24,136 bases of DNA from Firmicutes bacterium UBA3572 (GTDB lineage Bacteria > Bacillota > Desulfotomaculia > Desulfotomaculales > Desulforudaceae). Positions 15,220 through 22,400 of this stretch are shown here, in pieces. The stretch's first letter is position 1; every line of letters starts with the position of its first letter. The position numbers were made by a program, and so were the translations under genes. The notes below the pieces were generated by a model. The model did not search any database. It saw nothing but the letters and a program-made list of their open reading frames with translations, and was not told the DNA's origin. The DNA lies in assembly GCA_002375985.1 (NCBI GenBank), contig DFNH01000038.1:1-24136 (forward strand), given 5' to 3'.

Positions 15220-17970
15220 ATGGACGGGACATTTGTAGTCCTTGACCTGGAGACCACCGGCCTGGACCCACAGGTTGACGAAATCATTGAGGTGGGCATT
15301 GTACGCATTAAGAACTGGCAGCCCGACGCTTTTTATCATACCCTGGTGCGCCCGTTGCGTTCTTTGCCTCCCCGGATCAGGAGCTTGACCGGGCTGGACG
15401 ATGCGTTGTTAGCGCGTGAGCCGTCCTGGTCGGAGGTGCGGGCGGCGGTGCTGGATTTTCTGGGGGACGCGCCGGTGGTAGGACATAACGTGGGGTTTGA
15501 TTTGGCTTTCCTGCAGCGGCAAGCCGGGTATCGGCCGCTACGGGCTTACGATACTGCAGAACTGGCGCGGCTGGTGCTGCCGGGGCTGGCCTCTTACCGG
15601 TTGGAGACGCTATGTGCGCAGTTGGAGGTACCATGCCGGCCAGAACACAAGGCGTTGGCGGATGCACAGGCGACGGCCGCGCTGTTTGTACGTTTGTGCG
15701 CAGGGTTCCGGCGGCTGGACTGGAAGGTACAGGGCGCCGTTCACCGTATCCTGTCTCAAACCGCCGGTTCGCCCTATTTTTATCTGGTCGATTGGTTGGT
15801 AAGGTCTGGGGGCGGAGAGACCACCGATATTGCTCTAGACGTGCCGGATGTTTTGGAAGACAACGCGTTGGCCACGGCGGCAGACACCGGGTTGAGGCCC
15901 CAAGACATCCGGAGCGGGCCCGACGCGGTGGCGGACTTTCTGGGTCCCGGCGGCCCGTTAGCCTTCCATCTGCCGGCCTTCGAACACCGGGAGCAGCAAT
16001 TGCAGGTGGCACGGGCGGTGGCCCGCGCTTTAGACCGCGGGAAATGCCTCGTGGTCGAGGCGGGGACCGGAACCGGCAAGTCGCTTGCTTACCTGGTGCC
16101 GGCCGCATTGTGGGCGTTAGGCGGCGGATGCCGGGTGGTGGTTTCCACCCATACGGTCACCCTGCAGGACCAGTTGGTGACCAATGACTTGCCGCTCCTG
16201 CGCAAAACGCTGGACGGCCTGCCAAAAGTGGCGTTGTTGAAAGGGCGGGGGCACTATCTCTGCCGGCGGCGGTGGAGTGCCCTGATGAATGAGGCCGGGT
16301 TTTCTCCCGAAGCGGGTTTACTGTACGCCCGGATCGCGGTCTGGCTTAGATTTACCCGTACCGGAGACCGGGGGGAATTGAATCTTCGGCCCCGGGAGAA
16401 GGTACATTGGGACAGAATAGCGGCGGGCAATTGGGACTGCGCCGGCGGCAGATGTCCGTTTTTCAGTTCCTGTTTCTTGCAGAGAGTCCGCCGGGCGGCC
16501 GAGCAGGCGCATCTGGTGGTTACCAACCACTCCTTGCTTTTATCGGATCTGAAACTGGAGAACCGTATCCTGCCTCCTTACGATGCGCTGGTCATCGACG
16601 AGGCCCACCACCTGGAGGAGGTGGCCACCCGGCAACTGAGCACTACCGTTTCGGCCTCCCGGTTTAGCCAGTGGGTGGAAGGGGTTAACCGGCTCATCCG
16701 TAAGCTGGCGGAGCATTTTCCGGGTGACCGCGAAGGGACCGTACGGGACGGTGAAGAATTGGTAAAAGCGGCCCGGAGCTTTTTTGCGTTGATTGGGGGG
16801 CGGGTCCGCCCCCCGGATGGTCCGGAAGAGGATTACTCCGCGGTAAGTTGGGCTCCCCGAGCCGCTAACCTGGATAGCACCTCCGACTTGCCCGCACGTT
16901 ACCGAGAACTGTCTATCCGGCTGGGCACCTACCTACAGCGTTTCACTCAGGCGGCGACACAGTTGGTGGACGGCTCGGGCCCGGCGCTGCGAGAGGATTT
17001 GCGGGCGGAGTTGGAGTTGGAGACGGCGGCCGGTGCGCGCCTCGCCGCCGACTTGGAGTATGTTTTCGAGGCGGACGATCCGGACTACGTTTTCTGGGCC
17101 GAAGGTGGTGGAGCCCAGGGCGAAAGTGTGTTATGTGCGGCGCCGATCCGGGTGGGGGATCTTTTACATGCGGGGTTGTTTGGTTCCGGAAAACCGGTGG
17201 TCCTTACTTCAGCCACCTTGGCGGTTCAAGACTCACTTGATTTCTTTGTCGAACGCATCGGCTTAGCCAAAGTGCCTCGGGAAAACCGAGAAAGTTTGAT
17301 TGTCGGGTCACCTTTCGCTTACGAACGGCAGGTACGATTCTTTGTGGTGAACGACCTTCCTGGCCCCGGGGAACGGGCCGGAGCATACTTAGACGCCGTG
17401 GTGCAGGCACTGGAAGCTATCCTCCGCATTGCCCGCGGTCGGACCCTGGTCTTGTTTACGGCGCACAAAACACTTAGGTCGGTATACAACAGACTGAAGC
17501 CCGTGTTGGAAAGCCTGGGGGTCGAACTGCTGGGCCACGGCATTGACGGGGGACGAGCACAGCTTCTCCAGCATTTCCGAACCACGCCGCAGGCGGTGCT
17601 TTTCGGTACTGCCAGTTTCTGGGAGGGAGTGGACCTCCCGGGAGAAATGCTGACCTGTCTGGTGATTGTAAAGCTGCCGTTTCAGCCTCCTGACCACCCG
17701 GTATTCCAGGCGCGGCGTGCGGAAATCCGCCGGCAGGGGGGTAACGATTTTGTCCGCCTATCCTTACCCCAGGCTGTGCTCCGTCTGAAACAGGGATTCG
17801 GCCGCCTCATTCGGTCGGCGCGGGACCAGGGCGTGGTGATCATCCTTGATAACCGGTTGATCGAAAAAAGGTATGGGGCGGTATTCCTGCGTTCCTTGCC
17901 GCTGGCGCCCATCTGTGGACCGCTGGCCCAAGTTCTGGATCTCCTGGACGATTTTAACAGGTCCGTTTAA
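15220..17970 (+). CDS. dinG: DinG-family helicase with N-terminal DEDDh exonuclease domain
   Basis: This 916-residue protein joins a 3'-5' exonuclease-type domain to an XPD/DinG-like superfamily 2 helicase, the usual form in Firmicutes. Exonuclease residues are D9 and E11 (LDLETTG), HNVGFD near residue 88, and HKALADAQ near residue 145. The helicase has Walker A GTGTGKS (282-288) and the DEAH box D460-H463 (VIDEAHH). Four cysteines, C348, C407, C412 and C418, lie between them where DinG and XPD hold an Fe-S cluster. Motif VI is QGFGRLIRS. B. subtilis DinG lacks the Fe-S cysteines, so this is the cluster-bearing form. ATG 15220 follows GAGGAGG with good spacing. The protein likely acts in DNA repair or on R-loops. 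Confidence 0.92.
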   Translation: MDGTFVVLDLETTGLDPQVDEIIEVGIVRIKNWQPDAFYHTLVRPLRSLPPRIRSLTGLDDALLAREPSWSEVRAAVLDFLGDAPVVGHNVGFDLAFLQRQAGYRPLRAYDTAELARLVLPGLASYRLETLCAQLEVPCRPEHKALADAQATAALFVRLCAGFRRLDWKVQGAVHRILSQTAGSPYFYLVDWLVRSGGGETTDIALDVPDVLEDNALATAADTGLRPQDIRSGPDAVADFLGPGGPLAFHLPAFEHREQQLQVARAVARALDRGKCLVVEAGTGTGKSLAYLVPAALWALGGGCRVVVSTHTVTLQDQLVTNDLPLLRKTLDGLPKVALLKGRGHYLCRRRWSALMNEAGFSPEAGLLYARIAVWLRFTRTGDRGELNLRPREKVHWDRIAAGNWDCAGGRCPFFSSCFLQRVRRAAEQAHLVVTNHSLLLSDLKLENRILPPYDALVIDEAHHLEEVATRQLSTTVSASRFSQWVEGVNRLIRKLAEHFPGDREGTVRDGEELVKAARSFFALIGGRVRPPDGPEEDYSAVSWAPRAANLDSTSDLPARYRELSIRLGTYLQRFTQAATQLVDGSGPALREDLRAELELETAAGARLAADLEYVFEADDPDYVFWAEGGGAQGESVLCAAPIRVGDLLHAGLFGSGKPVVLTSATLAVQDSLDFFVERIGLAKVPRENRESLIVGSPFAYERQVRFFVVNDLPGPGERAGAYLDAVVQALEAILRIARGRTLVLFTAHKTLRSVYNRLKPVLESLGVELLGHGIDGGRAQLLQHFRTTPQAVLFGTASFWEGVDLPGEMLTCLVIVKLPFQPPDHPVFQARRAEIRRQGGNDFVRLSLPQAVLRLKQGFGRLIRSARDQGVVIILDNRLIEKRYGAVFLRSLPLAPICGPLAQVLDLLDDFNRSV

Positions 17971-18013
17971 CCGGTCGGTTGCGGCGCGCAAGGCACATCC
18001 AGGACCCCTTCTC

Positions 18014-18021
18014 CATAGAAT
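18014..18021 (+). promoter_or_regulatory. Possible mother-cell sigma (SigE/SigK) -10 element for spoVM
   Basis: CATAGAAT at 18014-18021 is close to the CATA-type -10 boxes of mother-cell sigma factors. It lies 46 bases before the spoVM start, and spoVM is SigE-controlled in B. subtilis. No convincing -35 is visible, so this is a weak call. Confidence 0.25.
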
Positions 18022-18066
18022 GTACGTGGATGTTACGTTTCTTTACACCGAGGGGGGGGAAAAGTC

Positions 18067-18132
18067 TTGCGGGTTTACTACTTCCGTCTGCCCGGTTTTT
18101 TGAAAGCCATCCTCGCTAAGTTTATCAAGTGA
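18067..18132 (+). CDS. spoVM: Stage V sporulation protein SpoVM
   Basis: This short gene encodes 21 residues: (M)RVYYFRLPGFLKAILAKF then IK. SpoVM is a tiny amphipathic helix that senses the convex forespore membrane and anchors SpoIVA at the start of coat assembly. The B. subtilis protein has 26 residues and the same plan: basic residue, aromatic pair, basic-Leu-Pro-x-Phe-Leu, then a hydrophobic/basic helix. Here the L-P-x-F-L core, the aromatic residues before it and the amphipathic tail are all present. Start TTG 18067 has a strong G-run ribosome binding site (AGGGGGGGG at 18051-18059). It stands alone between dinG and the hdr operon. At this size the call depends on the motif and the ribosome binding site. 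Confidence 0.75.
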   Translation: MRVYYFRLPGFLKAILAKFIK

Positions 18133-18157
18133 AGGAGGCAGGCATGTTTTGTGGATG

Positions 18158-18187
18158 ACCGCCCACTTGTCCTCAGAAGTGGGCGGT
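18158..18187 (+). terminator. Perfect 11-bp hairpin after spoVM
   Basis: ACCGCCCACTT (18158-18168), loop GTCCTCAG, AAGTGGGCGGT (18177-18187) is a perfect stem 25 bases after the spoVM stop. It lacks a following T-run, so termination would be imperfect. A perfect ribosome binding site and a four-codon reading frame lie just before it. Confidence 0.5.
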
Positions 18188-18232
18188 AACACAATGTTGG
18201 TTTGCTATTAACTCCCGGCGATCCCTGCCCGT

Positions 18233-18312
18233 TTTTGGAAATTGGTTTTTTCTTGAACTGCCACCGGTGTTTCCAAAATAATAGTGGTAGTAAAAGCCGG
18301 TGGTGATTTTGG
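18233..18312 (+). repeat. Structured region with competing inverted repeats
   Basis: TTTTGGAAA (18233-18241) is the perfect complement of TTTCCAAAA (18270-18278). CCAAAAT within that second arm (18273-18279) also pairs with ATTTTGG (18306-18312). CCACCGG (18261-18267) pairs with CCGGTGG (18297-18303) around it. These pairings exclude each other in part. No coding sequence is visible on either strand of 18188-18479, and no known RNA family is recognised. Confidence 0.4.
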
Positions 18313-18313
18313 C

Positions 18314-18342
18314 GTGCATTACGGGCCGATCCTTACTATAAT
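18314..18342 (+). promoter_or_regulatory. Candidate promoter of the hdr-flx operon, -10 inside a palindrome
   Basis: A perfect TATAAT at 18337-18342 has GTGCAT 17 bases upstream (18314-18319), a weak -35. The -10 lies in the centre of an inverted repeat: GGCC (18324-18327), CCTTAC (18331-18336), then GTAAGG (18345-18350), GGCC (18352-18355). A regulator binding there would block RNA polymerase. The predicted start leaves a leader of about 130 bases before hdrC. Confidence 0.5.
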
Positions 18343-18364
18343 GGGTAAGGTGGCCTAAACTCAG

Positions 18365-18404
18365 TTCGCCGGCTGGGGGAGGACTTACAAGTCCTGCTGG
18401 CGAA
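18365..18404 (+). promoter_or_regulatory. Two-part hairpin in the hdr leader
   Basis: TTCGCCGGC (18365-18373) pairs with GCTGGCGAA (18396-18404) with one G-T pair. Inside it AGGACT (18380-18385), loop TACA, AGTCCT (18390-18395) pairs perfectly. The only unpaired part is a G-rich bulge TGGGGG (18374-18379). TTTTT follows at 18411-18415. It could be an attenuator or a protein- or ligand-binding leader. No riboswitch class is recognised. Confidence 0.45.
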
Positions 18405-18479
18405 ATGTACTTTTTGGAACAAACCTATGCGCAAAAAACGGCCTGCAGATCCTGAGTAACGGGAGATGATGAGGTTTCA

Positions 18480-19049
18480 ATGTTGCTGAATCTAAGTACG
18501 GCGGTGCGAGACAGTGCCGCGTTTGTTAGTTATGTCGAGTCCGCGAGCGGCCAGCGAATTTCCGATTGTTACCAGTGTGGCAAGTGTACGGCGGGATGTC
18601 CGGTTAGTTTTGCCATGGACTTGATGCCACACCAGGTGATCCGCCTGCTCCAACTCGGCTTCCGGGACGAACCTTTGAACAGCAAGACGATCTGGCTTTG
18701 CGCTACCTGTGCGACCTGTACTACCCGGTGTCCGCGAAACGTGGATTTGGCTCGTCTGATGGACACGCTGCGGAACGTGGCCCGGCAGGAAGGACGTACC
18801 GGAGCCGGGAAGGACGTGGCGTTGTTTAACGAGGTTTTCCTGGAATCGGTACGCCGGTACGGGCGTGCCCACGAGTTGGGTATCGGTTTGCGGCATAACC
18901 TGCGGACAGGCAGGCTTTTGAAGGATAACGATTTGGCCCGCACCTGGTTTCTGCGGGGGCGGCTCCAGGTGCGACCGTCAAAGGTTCGGGAAGTCGCCGA
19001 GATTGAGCGCATTTTTGGGGAAATCGCGCGGATGGAGGACGGCGAGTGA
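18480..19049 (+). CDS. hdrC: Heterodisulfide reductase subunit C-like protein HdrC
   Basis: HdrC is a small ferredoxin-like subunit that passes electrons from HdrA to HdrB. The 189-residue protein has two [4Fe-4S] motifs, CYQCGKCTAGCPV (about residues 31-43) and CATCATCTTRCPR (about 78-90). The family segment DLMPHQVIRLLQLG lies between them. The C-terminal half is helical and charged. There is no membrane helix, so it is the soluble form. ATG 18480 is preceded by GATGAGG. The stop overlaps the hdrB start (GTGA), as expected for subunits made in fixed ratio. It is the first gene of the operon, after a leader of structured DNA. In a bacterium without coenzyme M or B the disulfide substrate is unknown. 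Confidence 0.9.
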   Translation: MLLNLSTAVRDSAAFVSYVESASGQRISDCYQCGKCTAGCPVSFAMDLMPHQVIRLLQLGFRDEPLNSKTIWLCATCATCTTRCPRNVDLARLMDTLRNVARQEGRTGAGKDVALFNEVFLESVRRYGRAHELGIGLRHNLRTGRLLKDNDLARTWFLRGRLQVRPSKVREVAEIERIFGEIARMEDGE

Positions 19050-19921
19050 GATTTAGCTACTACGCGGGCTGTTCCTTACACGCCACCGCCAGGGAATTTG
19101 ACCTATCCACCCGGGCCTTGTGTAGCCGGCTGGGGATTGAATTGGCTGAGATTCCCGATTGGAGCTGTTGTGGTGCAACTGCTGCGCACAGCACCAGCCA
19201 TCTTCTGGGTGTGGCCCTGGCGGTTCGTAATTTGGCGCTGGCTGAAGCGCAAGGTCGAGATGACGTCCTTGTGCCTTGTGCGGCTTGCTACCACAGGTTG
19301 GTAACCGCTAAGAAAGAGATGGCCGAGAACCCTCGGGTACGGGAACAGGTGCTTAAAGTTGTCGGGCACAAGTTCACCGGGCAGGTTAGGGTGCGTTCTT
19401 TGCTGGAAGTGTTGGCGGCATTGGATACGGAACATCTGGGTAGCCGGGTGGTGCGGCCTCTGGGAGACCTGCGGGTGGCTTGTTATTACGGGTGTTTACT
19501 GGTCAAGCCCCCGGCAGTTACCGGATTTGATGACCCTGAGCATCCCCAGTCTATGGACCGGCTGGTACGGATTACCGGGGCCGAGCCGCTGGATTGGGAT
19601 TACAAGACCGAGTGCTGTGGGGCCGCTCTGGGTGTGGCCAACGAACAGGTGGCTCTAAAACTGGTTCGCGACATTCTGGAGGCGGCTTTGCAGGCTGGTG
19701 CGGACTGCCTGGTTTGTGCCTGTCCCCTGTGCCAGAGTAATCTGGACGCCCGGCAGAGTCACGTGAACCGGGCCTACGGTACGAGTTTGAAGCTGCCAGT
19801 TATGTACTTTACCCAACTGCTGGGATTGGCCTTTGGAATCGGCGAGCGGGAACTGGGGCTGGACACGCTATTCGTTGATCCGCGCCCGGCGCTCGCGTAC
19901 GGTTCAGCCAAGAAAGCTTAG
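19046..19921 (+). CDS. hdrB: Heterodisulfide reductase subunit B-like protein HdrB
   Basis: HdrB carries the disulfide-reducing site, with two non-cubane [4Fe-4S] clusters held by CCG domains. Both domains look intact in this 291-residue protein. The first has C9 (YYAGCSLHA), CC in WSCCGATAAHS and CAAC in VPCAACYHRL. The second has cysteines in ACYYGCLL, CC in ECCGAALG, and CPLC in CACPLCQSNLD. Start GTG 19046 overlaps the hdrC stop and has GGAGG at 19034-19038. The catalytic set is complete, so a functional reductase is likely. In sulfate-reducing and acetogenic bacteria related complexes are proposed to act on the DsrC trisulfide or an unknown thiol. Which applies here cannot be seen. Confidence 0.92.
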   Translation: MRFSYYAGCSLHATAREFDLSTRALCSRLGIELAEIPDWSCCGATAAHSTSHLLGVALAVRNLALAEAQGRDDVLVPCAACYHRLVTAKKEMAENPRVREQVLKVVGHKFTGQVRVRSLLEVLAALDTEHLGSRVVRPLGDLRVACYYGCLLVKPPAVTGFDDPEHPQSMDRLVRITGAEPLDWDYKTECCGAALGVANEQVALKLVRDILEAALQAGADCLVCACPLCQSNLDARQSHVNRAYGTSLKLPVMYFTQLLGLAFGIGERELGLDTLFVDPRPALAYGSAKKA

Positions 19922-19986
19922 TGGATCATCATAGGAGTTGGTGCCACTGGGTTTTGATTGATTCTTGTTGGAACAGGAGCGTGCGC

Positions 19987-21972
19987 ATGGCTAGAACAGG
20001 CGTTTTTGTTTGTTGGTGTGGTTCCAATATCGGTGGGGTGGTCGATTGTGCGGCCATTGCGGCCCAAGCAGCCACTTTCCCCGGTGTAGCGTACAGCGTG
20101 GATTATAAATACTTGTGCAGCGAACCAGGCCAGAACCTGATCATCCAAGCCGTGCGTGAACACCGGTTGGATCGGGTAGTGGTGGCCGCATGCTCGCCGC
20201 GCCTGCACGAAGAGACTTTTCGCAAGGTTCTGGTACGGGCGGGCCTGAACGCCTACCTGGTGGAAATGGCCAATATTCGTGAGCATTGCACCTGGGTGCA
20301 CGGCGCAGAGAAAGAACGGGCTCAGCAGAAAGCGGTGGACTTGGTGCGCCGGGCGGTGGCTAAGGCCAACCGGCTCGAGCCCCTGTTTGAATCCTCCATT
20401 CCGGTTACCAAGCGCTGCCTGATCGTCGGGGGCGGAATCGCCGGCATCCAAGCGGCCCTTGACGTGGCGGACGCCGGGCAAGAGGTGCTGTTGGTGGAAC
20501 GCGAGCCCACCATCGGTGGAAATATGGTGAAATTGGACAAGACCTTTCCGACCCTGGACTGTTCAGCCTGCATCAGCACTCCGAAAATGGTGGCGGTGGC
20601 CAATCACCCCAATATCCGGCTGTACACGTACGCCGAAGTGGAGAAGCTGACTGGCTATATCGGCAACTTTGAAGTAACGATCAGGCAAAAGGCTCGTTAC
20701 GTGGATCACGACAGGTGTACCGGGTGCGGTACTTGCTGGGAAAAATGCCCGTGCAAAGTACCCGCGGAATTTGATGTGGGGTTGGGCCACCGCAAGGCGA
20801 TCTACATCCCGTTTCCCCAGGCCGTGCCCAACAAGCCGGTGATTGACCGCGAGCACTGTCGTTATTTCACCAGCGGAAAATGCCGGGTTTGCGCCAAGGT
20901 CTGCCCGACCCAGGCGATAGATTACGGCCAGGAGGAAAAAATTTTCACCGAGAGGGTCGGGGCGGTGGTAGTGGCCACCGGTTTTGGGTTATTCGACTGG
21001 TCCCGGGTTTACGGGGAATATGGTTACGGCAGGTACCCCGACGTAATCACCGGGCTACAGTTTGAACGGCTGGTGAATGCGGCCGGCCCGACCGGAGGAA
21101 AGATTCTGCGTCCCTCCGACGGGAACATACCGCGCACGGTGGTGTTTATCAAGTGCGTGGGATCCCGGGACGAGGCCAAAGGGCGGAATTACTGTTCGCG
21201 GATCTGCTGTATGTACACCGCCAAACACGCGTTGCAGGTGCTGGAAAAAGTGCCGGGGGCACGGGTGTATGTGTTTTATATGGACGTGCGTGCGGCGGGT
21301 AAGGGATACGAGGAGTTTTTCCAGCGCGCCGTGCGGGAGGGGGCCGTTTACATACGTGGTCGGGTGTCGAAGATTTTTCGGGACGGTCGCCGGCTGGTGG
21401 TCCGTGGGGTGGATACTCTGCTCGGCCGCCCGGTAGAGGTGGACGCTGACCTGGTGGTGCTGGCCACCGCGGTAGAACCGGCGGCCGGTGCTGCGGAGAC
21501 CGCCCGTCTGCTGGGGGTCAACACTGACCGGGACGGATTTTTCCAGGAGGCGCATCCCAAGCTGCGACCGGTGGAAACCCACACCGGCGGGGTGTTTCTC
21601 GCCGGAGCTTGCCAGGCGCCTAAGGACATTCCGGACACGGTGGCCCAGGCCAGCGGCGCGGCAGCTAAGGTGGTCGGGTTGCTGTCCCGTGATCAATTGT
21701 CCACCAGTCCGATGATCGCGCGGGTCAACGAGGTTCTCTGCACCGGATGTTTTCTGTGCGTGCCGGTTTGTCCATACAGGGCGTTGGCGCCGAAGAAGAT
21801 CAGTGAGCGTCTTCCCGGCCACCCGCTGCGGGAGCGGGAGGTGGTTACGGTGAACGCCGGGTTGTGTCAGGGCTGTGGGGCCTGTAACGCCATTTGCCGG
21901 GCCGGGGCGATCGAGGTGCGCGGGTTTACCAATGAACAGTTGCTGGCAGAGGTGGACGCCTTATGTCTATAA
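19987..21972 (+). CDS. hdrA: Heterodisulfide reductase subunit A-like flavoprotein HdrA
   Basis: HdrA is the FAD subunit thought to carry out flavin-based electron bifurcation. The 661-residue protein begins with the family GVFVCWCGSNIGG and YLCSEPGQ segments. The FAD fold is VGGGIAGIQAALDVADAGQEVLLVE (from about residue 147). The cysteine pair region LDCSACISTPKM is all Cys here. Ferredoxin motifs follow at C244-x2-C247-x2-C250-x3-C254 and at CRVCAKVCP, and the C-terminus has two more clusters (CTGCFLCVPVCP and CQGCGACNAIC). I start at ATG 19987, with AGGAG seven bases upstream. A GTG touching the hdrB stop at 19921 would add 22 residues not seen in the family. The mvhD start lies inside its 3' end. 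Confidence 0.93.
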   Translation: MARTGVFVCWCGSNIGGVVDCAAIAAQAATFPGVAYSVDYKYLCSEPGQNLIIQAVREHRLDRVVVAACSPRLHEETFRKVLVRAGLNAYLVEMANIREHCTWVHGAEKERAQQKAVDLVRRAVAKANRLEPLFESSIPVTKRCLIVGGGIAGIQAALDVADAGQEVLLVEREPTIGGNMVKLDKTFPTLDCSACISTPKMVAVANHPNIRLYTYAEVEKLTGYIGNFEVTIRQKARYVDHDRCTGCGTCWEKCPCKVPAEFDVGLGHRKAIYIPFPQAVPNKPVIDREHCRYFTSGKCRVCAKVCPTQAIDYGQEEKIFTERVGAVVVATGFGLFDWSRVYGEYGYGRYPDVITGLQFERLVNAAGPTGGKILRPSDGNIPRTVVFIKCVGSRDEAKGRNYCSRICCMYTAKHALQVLEKVPGARVYVFYMDVRAAGKGYEEFFQRAVREGAVYIRGRVSKIFRDGRRLVVRGVDTLLGRPVEVDADLVVLATAVEPAAGAAETARLLGVNTDRDGFFQEAHPKLRPVETHTGGVFLAGACQAPKDIPDTVAQASGAAAKVVGLLSRDQLSTSPMIARVNEVLCTGCFLCVPVCPYRALAPKKISERLPGHPLREREVVTVNAGLCQGCGACNAICRAGAIEVRGFTNEQLLAEVDALCL

Positions 21973-22400
21973 AAAATGATTCCACAACTTGGGAGCCGAA
22001 GATTTTGGCTATTTTTTGCAATTGGTGCAGTTATGCCGGGGCCGACCTAGCCGGGGTGAGCCGTGTGAGCTATCCGCCGAACGTACGGATCATGCGGGTG
22101 CCTTGTTCCAGCCGGGTTGACCCGGGGTTTGTGCTCCGGGCTTTCTTGAAGGGCGCGGACGGGGTGCTGGTTGCGGGGTGACATCCCGGTGATTGCCACT
22201 ATGTTAGTGGCAATTACCACACCCGGCGCCGCTTCCTCCTGGTAAAACGGCTTTTGGAGTATGTGGGTTTGGAACCGGGCCGTCTAGAGGTGCGTTGGAT
22301 TGCGGGGGCAGAGGGCGCCAAGGTAGCCCAGACGGTGCAGGAGATGACCGAACGGATCCGTGAGCTCGGCCCCAACCAGAAGATGAGGGATGAGCGGTGA
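21963..22400 (+). CDS. mvhD: MvhD/FlxD-like electron-transfer subunit, predicted selenoprotein with in-frame UGA
   Basis: MvhD-type proteins carry a [2Fe-2S] cluster and feed electrons into HdrA. The reading frame has a TGA at 22179-22181 (residue 73), which most tools would take as a stop after 72 residues. The sequence before it is typical: IFCNWCSYAGADLAG, then VPCSSRVDP, then AFLKGADGVLVAG. The sequence after it continues the same family in the same frame: HPGDCHYVSGNYHTRRR, then helices to ELGPNQKMRDER and the true stop at 22398-22400. The family has Cys in G-C-H-P-G-D-C-H-Y, so TGA sits exactly at a Cys site. A stem-loop follows at 22188-22218. Total 145 residues. ATG 21963 has GAGGTGG upstream and overlaps hdrA. 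The selenoprotein reading is an inference, but a strong one. Confidence 0.88.
22188..22218 (+). promoter_or_regulatory. Bacterial SECIS element for the mvhD UGA codon
   Basis: GGTGATTGCCAC (22188-22199) and GTGGCAATTACC (22207-22218) form a 12-bp stem with one G-U pair and a loop of TATGTTA containing G-U. The stem begins six bases after the TGA and the loop lies 18 bases after it. Bacterial SECIS elements sit just downstream of the UGA inside the coding region, where SelB binds the loop. The same bases encode the conserved D-C-H-Y-V-S-G-N-Y-H segment. Confidence 0.8.

Noticed and set aside
15377..16187. Long open frames on both strands overlapping dinG
   Set aside because: They lack recognisable domains and good starts, and arise from the GC-rich codon bias of dinG. 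The same holds for other long antisense frames over mutS, nfnB, ynbB and hdrA.
18355..18410. tRNA-like look (CTCAGTTCG followed by an anticodon-arm-like AGGACT/AGTCCT hairpin)
   Set aside because: The loop size is wrong, no acceptor stem or T-arm can be drawn, and the outer stem encloses the hairpin directly. It is a leader hairpin, not a tRNA.
18405..18455. Short frame ATG-TAC-TTT-TTG... of 16 codons before hdrC as a leader peptide
   Set aside because: No ribosome binding site precedes it and it shows no run of a regulatory amino acid.
22179..22181. mvhD as a pseudogene or two separate short genes
   Set aside because: The frame is unchanged on both sides, the conserved motif spans the TGA, a suitable SECIS hairpin follows, and the true stop is overlapped by the next gene.
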